Shown here piece after piece: positions 1 through 9,219 of a DNA stretch of 64,000 nucleotides (the first letter of the stretch is position 1; every line of letters starts with the position of its first letter). The DNA lies in NCBI RefSeq assembly GCF_003263785.1, contig NZ_JYJK01000040.1:62001-126000 (forward strand), given 5' to 3'. This DNA is from Vibrio variabilis. Its GTDB lineage: Bacteria; Pseudomonadota; Gammaproteobacteria; Enterobacterales; Vibrionaceae. Under the pieces are notes generated by a model. It searched no databases. It had not been told where the DNA came from and worked only from the letters and a program-made list of their open reading frames with translations. The translations under genes were made by a program, and so were the position numbers.

Positions 1-1585
1 TCATACTGAATGAGCCTACTGAAAACTTCTGATCGCCAATGAACTTATAGAGATAGGCAATACCAGGCTGCTGTGTAACTTCACCTGTATCGGCACATTT
101 ACTCTGTAGCGATACAGAGTAGTTTGCCATCTCAATAGCCTCAGACTTGAGTTTGATATTAGCGCCATTAAGATTACAGAAGTTATGCGTCAAGGTGCCA
201 TCTTCATTGACAGGGATAGCTTGCCCGTTGACCGTTGCGGATTCAATTAAGCTCGAAGCATTTGAAGAACGAAAACGCGTGATTGCGATAGTGCCTTCAC
301 CACTTTGCGGAATATTGTTAAACGTATGTTTTCCAAAACCGCTTACCGTTCTGCGCTTACTCCAACCACCACCGTCACGGACAAACAGTACTGATGGTTG
401 ATAATTGTCGGTCGAGCCTCCCTCAATGGTGAAACTAGCGCGACAGTTACGACCCAACCAGTAGTCAAGGTTGTAGTAAGATAGGTGAGAAATCTGCTTA
501 GTGACGGTAAAGGTGTCCGTTTCTGCATTGTAATCACCGACGAGTGCGGTGCCCTCATCTTTCCACTGACCCGCTACCTCGTCGTATGACCAAACTGGTA
601 TGGTTTCCCCTTTGGCAACGACTTTGCCCGTTTCCGGATTTATTGTCTTCGCTGACACTTGGAATGTGAGATCAATCGGCGGCTCAAAACTAGACACTAC
701 CTGACCTTTGTCATTGCGGATTTCAATCGCTGTAAAGCCAGCAGAGACAAAAGTACCACCAGAAAGCTCTGGATCAACCTCACCACTTTCATCCAGGATT
801 TCCGTTGGTGACAGGCCACCAGGGAATGATAGAAGTGCAGAATCGGTCGATAGGTCAGTCACCCCCGAAGGCTCATTCGAGAAATAGACAACATTTGCTG
901 TAATATTGCCTGTTACTGGTTCGCCATTACGATCGGTTAATGTGGTGTTGGCTGGAACATCTAATTTTGCCGTCCCGCCGGCAATGGCTTGTTCATTAGC
1001 GGAGCCTTCTTCTGGAACCGGCGTTTCAATGACTAGCGACTGCTGAACCACCCCAGTCTCACTCGTCGCTGCTTTGACTTCCGTCGCCGTGACTGCGACT
1101 TTTTCCGTTTCTGGCACCAGCGGTGTTAATGACAACACATTAAAGCCAGCGCCCTCTTCCGTGATGTCAGCTTCAGCTGGGATAATGATCGCTTGACCCG
1201 AAGTAAAGTAGCCATCTGCTTTAACGACTAGCTCCAAGGTGATCTCATCAATACTCGACTCACTAGTACGAGAAACAACAAAACTGCCGGTACTGGTTTT
1301 AAAGCTAACAGGTGGCGTCGCCGCAGAATTTTGCGCAGATACACTGTCGGTCTTTTCGGCGCCGGTAATCGCTAATGTGTCTACTACCGATGCTGGTGAC
1401 AAACTAAACGTCACATCTTTACCAACGATAGATCCTTCGCCCATCCCCTCAAAAAAGATGGTATATGGGGAGTTAAATGCCTCTGCTTGAGACGGTGGAA
1501 TATTTACTGAGTTGCTATTATCTGAACGTTCACAGCCTGTTAGCATTGCTAGGCCGACTAACGTCGCTACCATTGTTTTTTTCAT
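1..1585 (-). CDS. Large secreted lipoprotein of unknown function, partial
   Basis: The frame is open from an ATG at 1583-1585 down to base 1, giving about 528 codons with no stop, so the C-terminus lies outside the window. The N-terminus is a clear lipoprotein signal peptide: MKK, a hydrophobic stretch, then the lipobox LTGC with Cys18. The mature part is acidic and rich in Thr, Ser, Glu and Val, with a beta-rich look and a few late cysteines. I recognise no catalytic motif. It is the last visible gene of a minus-strand set behind a YjbH-like protein and an OmpA-like barrel. This suggests an envelope role linked to surface polysaccharide, but that is inference from position. An RBS-like purine stretch lies just upstream of the ATG. 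Confidence 0.8.
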   Translation of the reverse strand, partial: MKKTMVATLVGLAMLTGCERSDNSNSVNIPPSQAEAFNSPYTIFFEGMGEGSIVGKDVTFSLSPASVVDTLAITGAEKTDSVSAQNSAATPPVSFKTSTGSFVVSRTSESSIDEITLELVVKADGYFTSGQAIIIPAEADITEEGAGFNVLSLTPLVPETEKVAVTATEVKAATSETGVVQQSLVIETPVPEEGSANEQAIAGGTAKLDVPANTTLTDRNGEPVTGNITANVVYFSNEPSGVTDLSTDSALLSFPGGLSPTEILDESGEVDPELSGGTFVSAGFTAIEIRNDKGQVVSSFEPPIDLTFQVSAKTINPETGKVVAKGETIPVWSYDEVAGQWKDEGTALVGDYNAETDTFTVTKQISHLSYYNLDYWLGRNCRASFTIEGGSTDNYQPSVLFVRDGGGWSKRRTVSGFGKHTFNNIPQSGEGTIAITRFRSSNASSLIESATVNGQAIPVNEDGTLTHNFCNLNGANIKLKSEAIEMANYSVSLQSKCADTGEVTQQPGIAYLYKFIGDQKFSVGSFSM

Positions 1586-1661
1586 TTTCTAAGCTTTGTC
1601 CTTACTTCTGTCACTGCCTATCAAGAATCCAATTGAAATAAGACAGCTGTCTCTCTGGGTC

Positions 1662-2216
1662 TTAAAAGGTGTATTGCGCACCAATACTGTAGGTATGAAA
1701 GTCGGGGGTTCCACCCACATTCGGGTAGTACTTATAATCGACCAGAGCACTCCATTTTTCAGCGAGTTGGTATTCAACGCCCGCCCCAACAGTTCCTGTT
1801 ACATACGAATCGTTGCAGCACACATTATTGCCGTTTGCTTTCCACTCATAAACAAAGACACCGGCTCGGAAAAAGAGGTCAAATTTGTCGTTTATGTTAT
1901 AAATGGCCTTTGCTGCTAGATCGACACCCGTTGCGGTATAATCTCCATCTACATCACTTAAAGAAATTTTACCTAAATCGACATATCCTATTTCAGCAGC
2001 CAACCAAGGAAGCGCACGAATACCGGCATACGCCGACCATGTTGTGACATTTTTATCAACACTGGTTAAATCCGTCACTGTGTTGTCTAATTGCGATACA
2101 TGTCCACCGCCAATTTTAGCGCCAACATAATAGCTTGGCTCTTGAGTTGCAGCATTAGCATATAGCGCGCCAATAGAAGCGATTAGAGCTAAACTCCACT
2201 GCGTTTGTTTTTTCAT
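1662..2216 (-). CDS. Small outer-membrane beta-barrel protein, OmpA-like transmembrane fold
   Basis: This 184-residue protein has a signal peptide (MKKQTQW, a hydrophobic core, then ALYANA before cleavage). Alternating amphipathic strands follow: YYVGAKIGGGH, WSAYAGIRALPWLAAEIGYVDLG, LAAKAIYNINDKFDLFFRAG, YSIGAQYTF. It ends in Phe, as expected for BAM-dependent outer-membrane barrels. Size and pattern fit the eight-stranded OmpA-like barrel family. Two adjacent cysteines (NVCCND) sit in a predicted loop. It lies 27 bp after the YjbH-like gene and 76 bp before the lipoprotein gene on the same strand, so co-transcription is likely. The specific function is unknown. Confidence 0.8.
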   Translation of the reverse strand: MKKQTQWSLALIASIGALYANAATQEPSYYVGAKIGGGHVSQLDNTVTDLTSVDKNVTTWSAYAGIRALPWLAAEIGYVDLGKISLSDVDGDYTATGVDLAAKAIYNINDKFDLFFRAGVFVYEWKANGNNVCCNDSYVTGTVGAGVEYQLAEKWSALVDYKYYPNVGGTPDFHTYSIGAQYTF

Positions 2217-2243
2217 TTTTTCGTCCTTTATATTTGATCTTCT

Positions 2244-4556
2244 TTAATTACTACTGGACGACTTATCATCTTTAAACTGAAGATAAGCATCTTTTAAGCG
2301 AGTTAAGTTGGCATTAATGTATTTCGCCGATAATCGATCTCGGTTGTAGTAATTGCGGTCAATTTGATTTTGAAGATCAGAGGTTCTAGCAAGTGTTCCT
2401 TCAAGTGCATTGTACTCACCCACCATCGTTCTATAACCCCAAGTCCATTGTTCAATTCCTCTGATTTGAATCGGATCTGGCTTCATGCTTTTTCTGAATG
2501 AAAGAGGAAACGATAAATTTAGGCCAGCAAAACTCTTATCTGTATGCTGAAAATAAAGACTGACTGCGGTGTCTCCAAACCAGTGCTTACTGGTTAGAGT
2601 AAAGCCTTTATCCCCTTCCCAATATTGCCCTGCGTTTGCTTCTATCGCCCAATCGTACTGGTCGAAGTAATAACGATAGTGTCCAAGTATTGGCGTGGCA
2701 CCATCTTCGTCTCTATTTTGCTTATTTTGATAATAGGAGGCTTCAAAACCAAATTTGTGAGTCCCTTGCGGTGATTGCCAGCGTAGTTCACCCGTCCCAC
2801 CTTGATAGTCTGTGGCGATTTGTCCGACACTGGCCTGAGCCATAATACCTGAAGGTAGTCTTAGGCCTTGGTGGAATAAAATCCGGTCTACCGTGTTGGT
2901 ATGCCTGCTATTCCCGAAACGGCGCCCGTCGGCAAAGTCGTCTGAGTGAGACAGTGGAAGCATATGGCGAACATCAACCAGGCCACCACTCCATACCGGC
3001 ACCTGAACGTTGGTAGAGAGAGCAAGAGAGTAGTCAAACACGCCCCATTCGGTGCCAATGTTTGAATATAAACTAGGCGAGAGAATGACCTTTGGCTTAA
3101 AACGATAGTCATTTTGCTCAACCTCTTGCCAAGTCACATCTGCATCACCATTAAAACGGTCGGTGTTTACTATCAAGTGTGGCATAGCAATAGCACGGTT
3201 AGATACCGTGCCCTGGAAAAGGCGATACAGTTCCTCTTTTGTTCCAGAGACTTGAACGACGGGCAAATTGTTGTTTAGCAATATCAGGCGGAATTCGTCT
3301 TGAGTAATGCGCTCACTCATAAAACCTAAAACAACACCAATTGCATCAATTTCGTTCCTGTTGAACAAGTTATTTTCAACCTTAACCACCAAATGTGAAG
3401 ACGTTGAACCCACTGAGACATTCTCAAAACCGTAATCAGCGAGAAAACTGGCTAAGCTTCCCAATTGATTCGAATCTGTGCTGTGCTCAGATAGCTTCTG
3501 GGCTGTATTATCTTCAGCAACGTTATCTTCAACAACTTCCGCCGAGCTAGATGACCGGTCGCTTGCCTTAGACTCAATAACCTGTTGTTGGCGTTGTTTT
3601 TCTCTCTCTAGGGCCAATGTTAACTGTTGTGTATCAACACCTTGGCTGTTGCTCTCAGTTCGAGCATAACGACGGGCGTTATTGGATCCGGCCAGAGGGA
3701 AAGAAAGCCCTGCTCCAATCCATTGATTATCTCTATCTTTGGTAGAAGAGTCGCTGAAAGCTTGAAAGGTAAGATTTGCTTTTGCGCCGTAAGGCAACCA
3801 TGATGAGGGCGTGTATAACTTAATCCCGGCGTTCATGCCCGTGCCGTCATAATCTGTAATAAGCTGCATCCAAGGCCATGGCTGATATTCAATACCACCA
3901 AAAGGGCCCGATAAGTAGTCCTTACCCATTTGATGCAACAATGGCTTACCGATTTAGGGTGTTTGCCTTTGGTTGAGTTATGACCCAGACCTGCTGATAG
4001 ACGAAAATTGGCGAGTTGTTTCGTGAATACAGCATAATAACTGCTGTGGTAACTCACCTCTCCACCGAAGTCATTGACACCTAACGCAAACTGAAACCAA
4101 TCTTCAGGAATAAACCATCCAGCATCAACCTTGGCTGAAAAAGAAAGATCGCTGCCTGTAGCAGGCTGCCAAGGGGACCATTGATGTCTTTATGACTATT
4201 TTGAACCACAAACTCTACATGAGGAAGAATACCCAACCCATCAAAATAGTATTATGAGCGCCCTTGTGATAAGCAATAGAATTATCTACGCCTTGCTCCA
4301 TGTTATAACTAGCGAATACTTGGCCGAACTCGAGCGCCTCTGCGTGTGGCGTCCTTAAAAGACCCGTTCCGCCCGTCTGAGCCATAGAAGTATTAAAGCT
4401 ATCGACACCCTCAAACACCAACTCTTCAGCAAATGCTGGTTGGTTAATTACGCTCGCGCCAAAAAGAAACATAAACACAGTCACATGAGAGGGCGTTAAT
4501 TTAATAACGCCACGACTGCATTTTTGTTGTACACAAAATTCCATGTGCCACTGCAC
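2244..4556 (-). CDS. YjbH-like outer-membrane polysaccharide protein, second copy (three apparent frameshifts)
   Basis: This is read as one gene of about 771 residues if three one-base losses are corrected. They lie near 4232 (TTT to TT), near 4170, and near 3945 (CCC to CC). The N-terminus has a signal peptide ending in NQPAFA. The mature part starts with a YjbH-family opening (FNTSMAQTGGTGLLRTPHAEAL) and later has GPFGGIEYQPW, a hallmark also seen in the yjbH at 52.4-54.6 kb (ALFGGIEYQTPW). The family (Caps_synth_GfcD/YjbH) comprises predicted outer-membrane barrels tied to exopolysaccharide and group 4 capsule output. Here it is separated from any GfcB/GfcC partner. The first in-frame Met is taken as start, but Met5 or Met29 are possible. 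A near-consensus CRP site lies about 120 bp upstream. Confidence 0.75.
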
Positions 4557-4682
4557 CCTACTACTTGTCCAGAAGTGGACCGGTCACATATGTATTATGC
4601 GACTTCAAAATATAATTTGGATGCATATTAAATCGTACAGATTACGTACTGTTTATGTTTTTAACTCAATGGGTTGCATATT

Positions 4683-4698
4683 TGTGACGCTAATCACA
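4683..4698. promoter_or_regulatory. CRP-cAMP binding site candidate
   Basis: TGTGA and TCACA are separated by CGCTAA, an exact match to the CRP half-site pair with a 6-bp spacer. They are embedded in a longer perfect 11-bp inverted repeat (4677-4687 and 4694-4704). The centre is about 135 bp upstream of the annotated start of the minus-strand YjbH-like gene and downstream of the terminator of the DHH gene, so the most likely target is the YjbH-like/OmpA-like/lipoprotein set. Regulation by CRP is inferred from the motif alone. Confidence 0.65.
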
Positions 4699-4727
4699 AA
4701 TATGTGCGATTGGTTCCAAAAATACAT

Positions 4728-4760
4728 AAAAAAGCTGAGCAATGTTCCACTGCTCAGCTT
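4728..4760 (-). terminator. Rho-independent terminator of the DHH gene
   Basis: A perfect 10-bp stem (4732-4741 with 4751-4760, AAGCTGAGCA paired with TGCTCAGCTT) has a 9-base loop. On the minus strand it is followed at once by a run of six T. It lies about 20 bp after the stop of the DHH phosphoesterase gene and separates that gene from the downstream YjbH-like gene. Confidence 0.85.
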
Positions 4761-4781
4761 GCTAATGATTTGATAAATATA

Positions 4782-5739
4782 CTAAGTGTAGTGTTTCTCT
4801 ACTTTCTCGATAAATGCAGATAAGTCCGCTTTCGGTAGACTATTTATGCCAGCAGCTGCGGCACGCCCCCGCCCGTCTCGAACTGCGCACATATGTCTCC
4901 TGCACCTTGTTTGTTCGCCAACGGCGCCCGAAGAGACACGGTATAGGTTTTATCTGCGTTACTTGTTAAAACCGCATGCGCTCTTTCAGGAGATTGGTTG
5001 GCGAGCAAATTGCCATACACACCGCTAATCCTTCTGGAGCTGGCAGTATCTCTGAGCTCATAAACGGCTAAGCTTTCACTTTCATGAGTAGCTGAATAGC
5101 CAGAGCATCAGCTAGGTCCGCCTCATAGGCTTGCTTTAACGCATAGTATGGGGAGTTTAGGTCATTCTTTGCATCGAATGGAGATGTGTATTGATATAGC
5201 GCTTGGTACAGCTTGGCCGGGTCAAAATGTAAGTCATCGACACTTGCACCGTATCCATTGTAGTTAATAAGAGTACCTAACTCTTTAAGGAAGTCGCGCT
5301 GCTCTTCATTAAAGCCTGCGTTGATTGCCAACTCATCGGCTTTTGCAATTAAGTTATCACCATAGGCAGCGGTAATCGCCCAATCGTGAAATTGACCGCC
5401 TAATAGTTGGTCGATAATCAAAGAAGTACAGATATTGGGATCCAGATCAATATGAGCCTCCAAGTTTTCAAACTCCGGGATCTCTCCAGCTCGGTGATGA
5501 TCGGCATAAAATACCTCAGCTCCAACCTCCAGAGCCTTTTCTAGGGCTTCTAGGTTCTTCTCCATTGAAATATCTAACACGGTAAGTTTGTCACCGGCCT
5601 TAGGGTTTACTTTATTTACCAGATTAATGTCCCGCTTTACACCAGTCACTAACTTTGACTCTTTAGGAGAAGCTAATCTCAATTGTAATAGTGCGATGAT
5701 GCCATCGGCGTCACCATTAAAAATATCATAATTTTTCAT
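4782..5739 (-). CDS. DHH-family phosphoesterase (two apparent frameshifts)
   Basis: Corrected length is about 319 residues. The N-terminus has the metal-binding motif NGDADG (DxD type), and YADHH follows near residue 82, the signature that names the DHH superfamily. The C-terminus, in other frames, carries the DHHA1-type glycine-rich end (GGGRAAAAGINS). This reading requires restoring one base near 5070 (AAAA to AAA) and one near 4865 (CC to C). DHH proteins hydrolyse phosphodiesters of small nucleotides or short RNA, or in some members pyrophosphate; the substrate here cannot be told. It lies outside the polysaccharide operon, diverges from it, and marks the left border of the locus. Confidence 0.8.
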
Positions 5740-6127
5740 ATATTTAAGCCAAACACTCTGTCGATTCTGAAACCGTTAATAACGTAACTCAAGCTAGTAT
5801 CATTTAGCAAATTTGAAATATTTCTAGTAAAAAATGTTCTATTTTGGCAAACCCAACCACAACGGCTAACAACTCGCCACTCACTCATTTAACAACATAA
5901 TTTATGACCAGTCATATTGAATCATAACCAGCGCTACTGTATCTTAACGACTGCTCTTTCCAACGTTCGCGTTGCATAATGAGTAGCATCAAGGAAATTT
6001 TTCACCACGTAAACACCTCTATTACCACCATAGCAATTCGGTAACATTATTGAGGTAGACTGTACATTTGTCTTAAGAGTTTCCTCCTCAAACTTTGAAG
6101 CGTGTTATGGATAACGCAATACCGTAG
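5740..6127. other. Divergent intergenic leader region of the main polysaccharide operon
   Basis: This gap of about 390 bp between the minus-strand DHH gene and the first plus-strand capsule gene holds no convincing ORF. It contains a sigma70-like promoter candidate (5917-5945) and a long untranslated leader that ends in the ops element at 6128. A long leader ending in ops is the arrangement expected for RfaH-controlled polysaccharide operons. Confidence 0.6.
5917..5945 (+). promoter_or_regulatory. Candidate sigma70 promoter of the capsule operon
   Basis: TTGAAT (5917-5922) and TATCTT (5940-5945) are separated by 17 bp, a reasonable -35/-10 pair (4 of 6 in each box at the conserved positions). 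It lies about 190 bp upstream of the ops element. No experimental support is visible and other weak pairs exist in this AT-rich gap. Confidence 0.35.
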
Positions 6128-6151
6128 GGCGGTAGCGTGTTCAACGCTACC
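6128..6151 (+). promoter_or_regulatory. ops element (RfaH recruitment site) with overlapping hairpin
   Basis: GGCGGTAGCGT at 6128-6138 is the classic ops core of JUMPstart leaders, where RNA polymerase pauses and RfaH loads to suppress termination over long surface-polysaccharide operons. It overlaps a perfect 8-bp inverted repeat: GGTAGCGT (6131-6138) pairs with ACGCTACC (6144-6151) across a 5-base loop. The same ops core occurs again at 38853. Confidence 0.85.
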
Positions 6152-6169
6152 ACTAGTAAGATCTGCGTT

Positions 6170-6580
6170 TTGAATATCACCAACTCAAACTCCAAATTCG
6201 CCATCATGGTTGCAACCCTGTTTGCAATCTCCGGCTGCGCGCAAGCTCCGCGCCAGGTAGAAGCTCAAGTTCAACTTGTCGAACCTAATATGGTTAACTT
6301 AGGCGAAAAGCTGCCTGCAAAGTACTGGCCAGCCTTAACCAACCCAAATACAACAAAAATTGACGCTAATGGCTTGTCAATCGAGGTTGGTAAGCCCTAC
6401 ACCTCAGGACTCGGGCAAGAATGTCGCTCGCTACAGATGGTTAACCACAATAGTGAGAATCGAACACGCATTGCTTGCGCAAAAATAGTCACTACCGATT
6501 CGAATTCAACGAAAACAGAGAAAGCGTGGTTTTTAACCGACGATATCGTTGAATCATCAACAATAATTAAGATCCAATAA
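6170..6580 (+). CDS. Small lipoprotein at the head of the capsule operon
   Basis: The frame is open from 6137 to 6580, but a GTG at 6137 would lie inside the ops element. A TTG at 6170 gives a lipoprotein signal peptide with a Lys, a hydrophobic core (MVATLFAISGC) and lipobox Cys23. An ATG at 6206 would leave too short and uncharged a signal. The mature part of about 114 residues has two more Cys (GQECRS, IACAK) and no known catalytic motif. Its stop overlaps the ATG of the export gene by one base (TAATG), so the two are translationally coupled. An accessory role in polysaccharide export is inferred from position only. The start is uncertain. Confidence 0.6.
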   Translation: MNITNSNSKFAIMVATLFAISGCAQAPRQVEAQVQLVEPNMVNLGEKLPAKYWPALTNPNTTKIDANGLSIEVGKPYTSGLGQECRSLQMVNHNSENRTRIACAKIVTTDSNSTKTEKAWFLTDDIVESSTIIKIQ

Positions 6581-8376
6581 TGTCAGTATTGCAATTATAT
6601 TCTCGGCTAGGCACCTTGCTACTAAGTGTTGTTTGTACCTCAGTATCTGCGGTAACCATTCCGCCAGAGTTAATGGGCAACAACACAAGCACAACAGCAG
6701 TGCCAACCGGAGCCACTTCACTTCCTGCCACTAGCACCTCATCACAAGTCGCTATTTCTTCGCAGCTCCAAGCCGGGCTCTCTCCAACCAAAGCACTCGA
6801 AATGGGCAGTTATAATACGGCCGGGCGTAATGGCACGCTGCTTCCGGGAGAAGTCGACGTTAAAGAGCTACTGCCGTCATCCGGAGAAGCACTACCTCCT
6901 CCTTATGGCGCTAACCTATTTGCCGGCGGTTACGAAACCGAGCGAAGTGACGGCCTAAATGACAACTACCTGATCGCCGCTGGTGACAAAATCAACATAT
7001 GGCTTTGGGGCGCGGTGAATTATTCCGATGTCACCACAGTGGACAACCAAGGTAATATCTTTATCCCGAACGTTGGCCCAATCAAAGTAAAAGATGTCAG
7101 AGCAAGCGAAGTCAACGCTCTCGTAAGCTCCAAAATCAAAACCATCTACACTCGGAATGTCAGTGTTTACGTTAATCTACTGACCTCGACGCCAGTGAGC
7201 ATCTACCTAAGCGGACCGGTAATACGTCCAGGCCAATATGCTGGCATGGCTTCCGATTCTTTGCTCTACTTTTTAAAACGTGCCGGCGGTATTGACTCGG
7301 AACGCGGCAGTTATCGTAATATCCAGGTACGTCGTAACAACTCAGTGATTGCTGAAGTTGACCTCTATGATTTTATTCGCAGTGGCAAACTTCCAAAGGT
7401 GAGTTTTAAAGATGGCGATACTATTTTAGTCTCACCACAAAAATCTGCCGTTGTTGTAGCAGGTGGCGCAAGAAACCCATTCCGTTTCGAGCTAGACGGC
7501 AACAAAGCACTAGGCTCCCAACTCTCTGAGTATGCCCGACCGCTGGCAAAAATCTCTCACGTTGGGGTGGTTGGCAACAGAGAAAGTGGCCCATTCTCAC
7601 GCTACCTTACCTACAAAGACTTCCTTGAATTTGAAGTACAGGATGGCGACAAAGTCTTCTATAACGATGACTTACATGCACAGGTGATGGATATTCAAGT
7701 CATGGGCAGCTATTTAGGCCCTTCTTACTTTGCCGTCAAAAAAACCGCTAAGCTTCACGACTTGTTGCATTATATCCCTATCAACCCAGAACTGGCTGAT
7801 TACGGCTCTATTTACATCCAAAGAAAAAGTGTCGCTGCACGCCAAAAACAAACACTCAATGACTCTCTCGACCGACTAGAGCGAAGTGTCTTTACTGCGC
7901 CAGCTTCTTCCGATGGTGAAGCGGCCATTCGAGCCAAAGAAGCTGAAATGGTGCTGCAATTTTCAGAAAAGGCGCGAAAAGTGGAACCACTTGGTAAAGT
8001 GATTGTGTCCGAAAATGGCAACATCGCTAACATTATGCTCGAAGAAGGCGACCAAATCGTCATTCCATACAAAACCGACCTGATTTCTATCGGTGGAGAG
8101 GTGTTAATGCCACAAGCTGTGGTGTTTAATAAGAATGCGACCATTGATGATTATGTGGCTTGGGCAGGCGGGTTTACTGAACGAGCCGAAGATCAACGCA
8201 TTGCCATTGTTCGCGCCAACGGGCTGGTCGAGTTTGGAAATGACAAAGAGATCCGCAAAGGCGACCAAATCCTCGTGCTACCAAAAGTGGACACCAAGAC
8301 CATGCAAGCGGTTAAGGATATTACTCAGATCGTTTATCAAATTGCGGTTTCGGCCAACGTTGCGCTACGACGTTAA
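6580..8376 (+). CDS. kpsD: Outer-membrane polysaccharide export protein, KpsD/Wza (OPX) family
   Basis: This 598-residue protein has a signal peptide ending near VSAVT. The Poly_export domain begins around residue 127 (DNYLIAAGDKINIWLWG, then GNIFIPNVGPIKV). SLBB/soluble-ligand-binding segments follow (VYLSGPV-type motif near residue 208, and further ones at about 370 and 500). Length is close to KpsD of group 2 capsules (about 560) rather than Wza (about 380). OPX proteins form the periplasmic/outer-membrane conduit for capsule export. The kpsM and kpsE genes follow directly, supporting an ABC-transporter-dependent pathway. Confidence 0.85.
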   Translation: MSVLQLYSRLGTLLLSVVCTSVSAVTIPPELMGNNTSTTAVPTGATSLPATSTSSQVAISSQLQAGLSPTKALEMGSYNTAGRNGTLLPGEVDVKELLPSSGEALPPPYGANLFAGGYETERSDGLNDNYLIAAGDKINIWLWGAVNYSDVTTVDNQGNIFIPNVGPIKVKDVRASEVNALVSSKIKTIYTRNVSVYVNLLTSTPVSIYLSGPVIRPGQYAGMASDSLLYFLKRAGGIDSERGSYRNIQVRRNNSVIAEVDLYDFIRSGKLPKVSFKDGDTILVSPQKSAVVVAGGARNPFRFELDGNKALGSQLSEYARPLAKISHVGVVGNRESGPFSRYLTYKDFLEFEVQDGDKVFYNDDLHAQVMDIQVMGSYLGPSYFAVKKTAKLHDLLHYIPINPELADYGSIYIQRKSVAARQKQTLNDSLDRLERSVFTAPASSDGEAAIRAKEAEMVLQFSEKARKVEPLGKVIVSENGNIANIMLEEGDQIVIPYKTDLISIGGEVLMPQAVVFNKNATIDDYVAWAGGFTERAEDQRIAIVRANGLVEFGNDKEIRKGDQILVLPKVDTKTMQAVKDITQIVYQIAVSANVALRR

Positions 8377-8397
8377 CCCGAATAACGACTATATTTT

Positions 8398-9182
8398 ATG
8401 GCCACTGTAAAAAAACGCTCAACGCTCGTTATTTGGAAAGACGTCATCTTTGCCATCTTTTTACGTGAAATAAAGAGTAAATTTAACGATAAACTAGGGA
8501 TTGCATGGAGCGTTATCTCACCAGTTAGTTTTATCTTACTATTATCGTTTATTCGCGGAAAAATGGATGGAGGACACACGCACGGCATCCCGACCTTTTT
8601 CTTCATGGTCTATGGCATGATTTTAGTTCAGTTTCTAACGGGCATGATTGAAACTGTTTCTGCATCGATAAAAAAAAACAAACCCTTGTACGCTTTTAGG
8701 CAGGTGCAGCCAATTAGCTCAGTTATCGCCATTGCAGGCTTCGAGTTCTTGGTCAAGGTTTTTGTTATATTAACTATTGCCGTTCTGTGCCTATTTTTGA
8801 AGATGGAAACCCAAATGGATGACCCCATCGAGGTAATACTTATCGTGGTTCGCGTTTGGTTAATTGCTACTAGCCTAGGGCTAATTTCAGCCTTAGCATC
8901 TTGCTACGTTCCAGAGTTGGATAAGCTGCGTAGTCTAGCAATGAGACCCATTTTCTTTATTTCCGGCATCTTTTTTAGCTTCAAGATATCCCCAGAGAAT
9001 ATTGGCATTACCTAGACTGGAACCCACTGCTCCATGCTGTCGAACTTATACGCTACGCCGCCTACCCAGCTTACGGTTCTGAAGGTGTGAGTTACTTTTA
9101 CCTAGACACAGTTACCATAGTATTGGTGTTCTTTTCACTAGCTTGCTATCACGTAGGTTGGAAACAAGCCATTAGCCGATAA
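8398..9182 (+). CDS. kpsM: Capsule ABC transporter permease, KpsM-like (one apparent frameshift)
   Basis: About 261 residues after restoring one base near 8993. Downstream of it the frame resumes with WHYLDWNPLLHAVELIR, the conserved C-terminal segment of ABC-2 polysaccharide permeases, and ends ACYHVGWKQAISR. There are six hydrophobic segments, and the N-terminal FLREIKSKF motif is typical of the family. It is the inner-membrane channel for lipid-linked polysaccharide and needs the KpsT ATPase, which here lies 36 kb downstream. Its start is 21 bp after kpsD. Confidence 0.85.
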
Positions 9183-9219
9183 GTAAAAACTCTAAAGCAG
9201 TTAAGATTGAAAAGTACCT

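Noticed and set aside
1596..1919. 107-codon plus-strand ORF over the OmpA-like gene
   Set aside because: Antisense shadow of the barrel gene; no RBS or protein features.
6137..6139. GTG at 6137 as the start of the first lipoprotein
   Set aside because: It lies within the ops element and would give a non-typical 34-residue lipoprotein signal; a TTG at 6170 is preferred, with low certainty.
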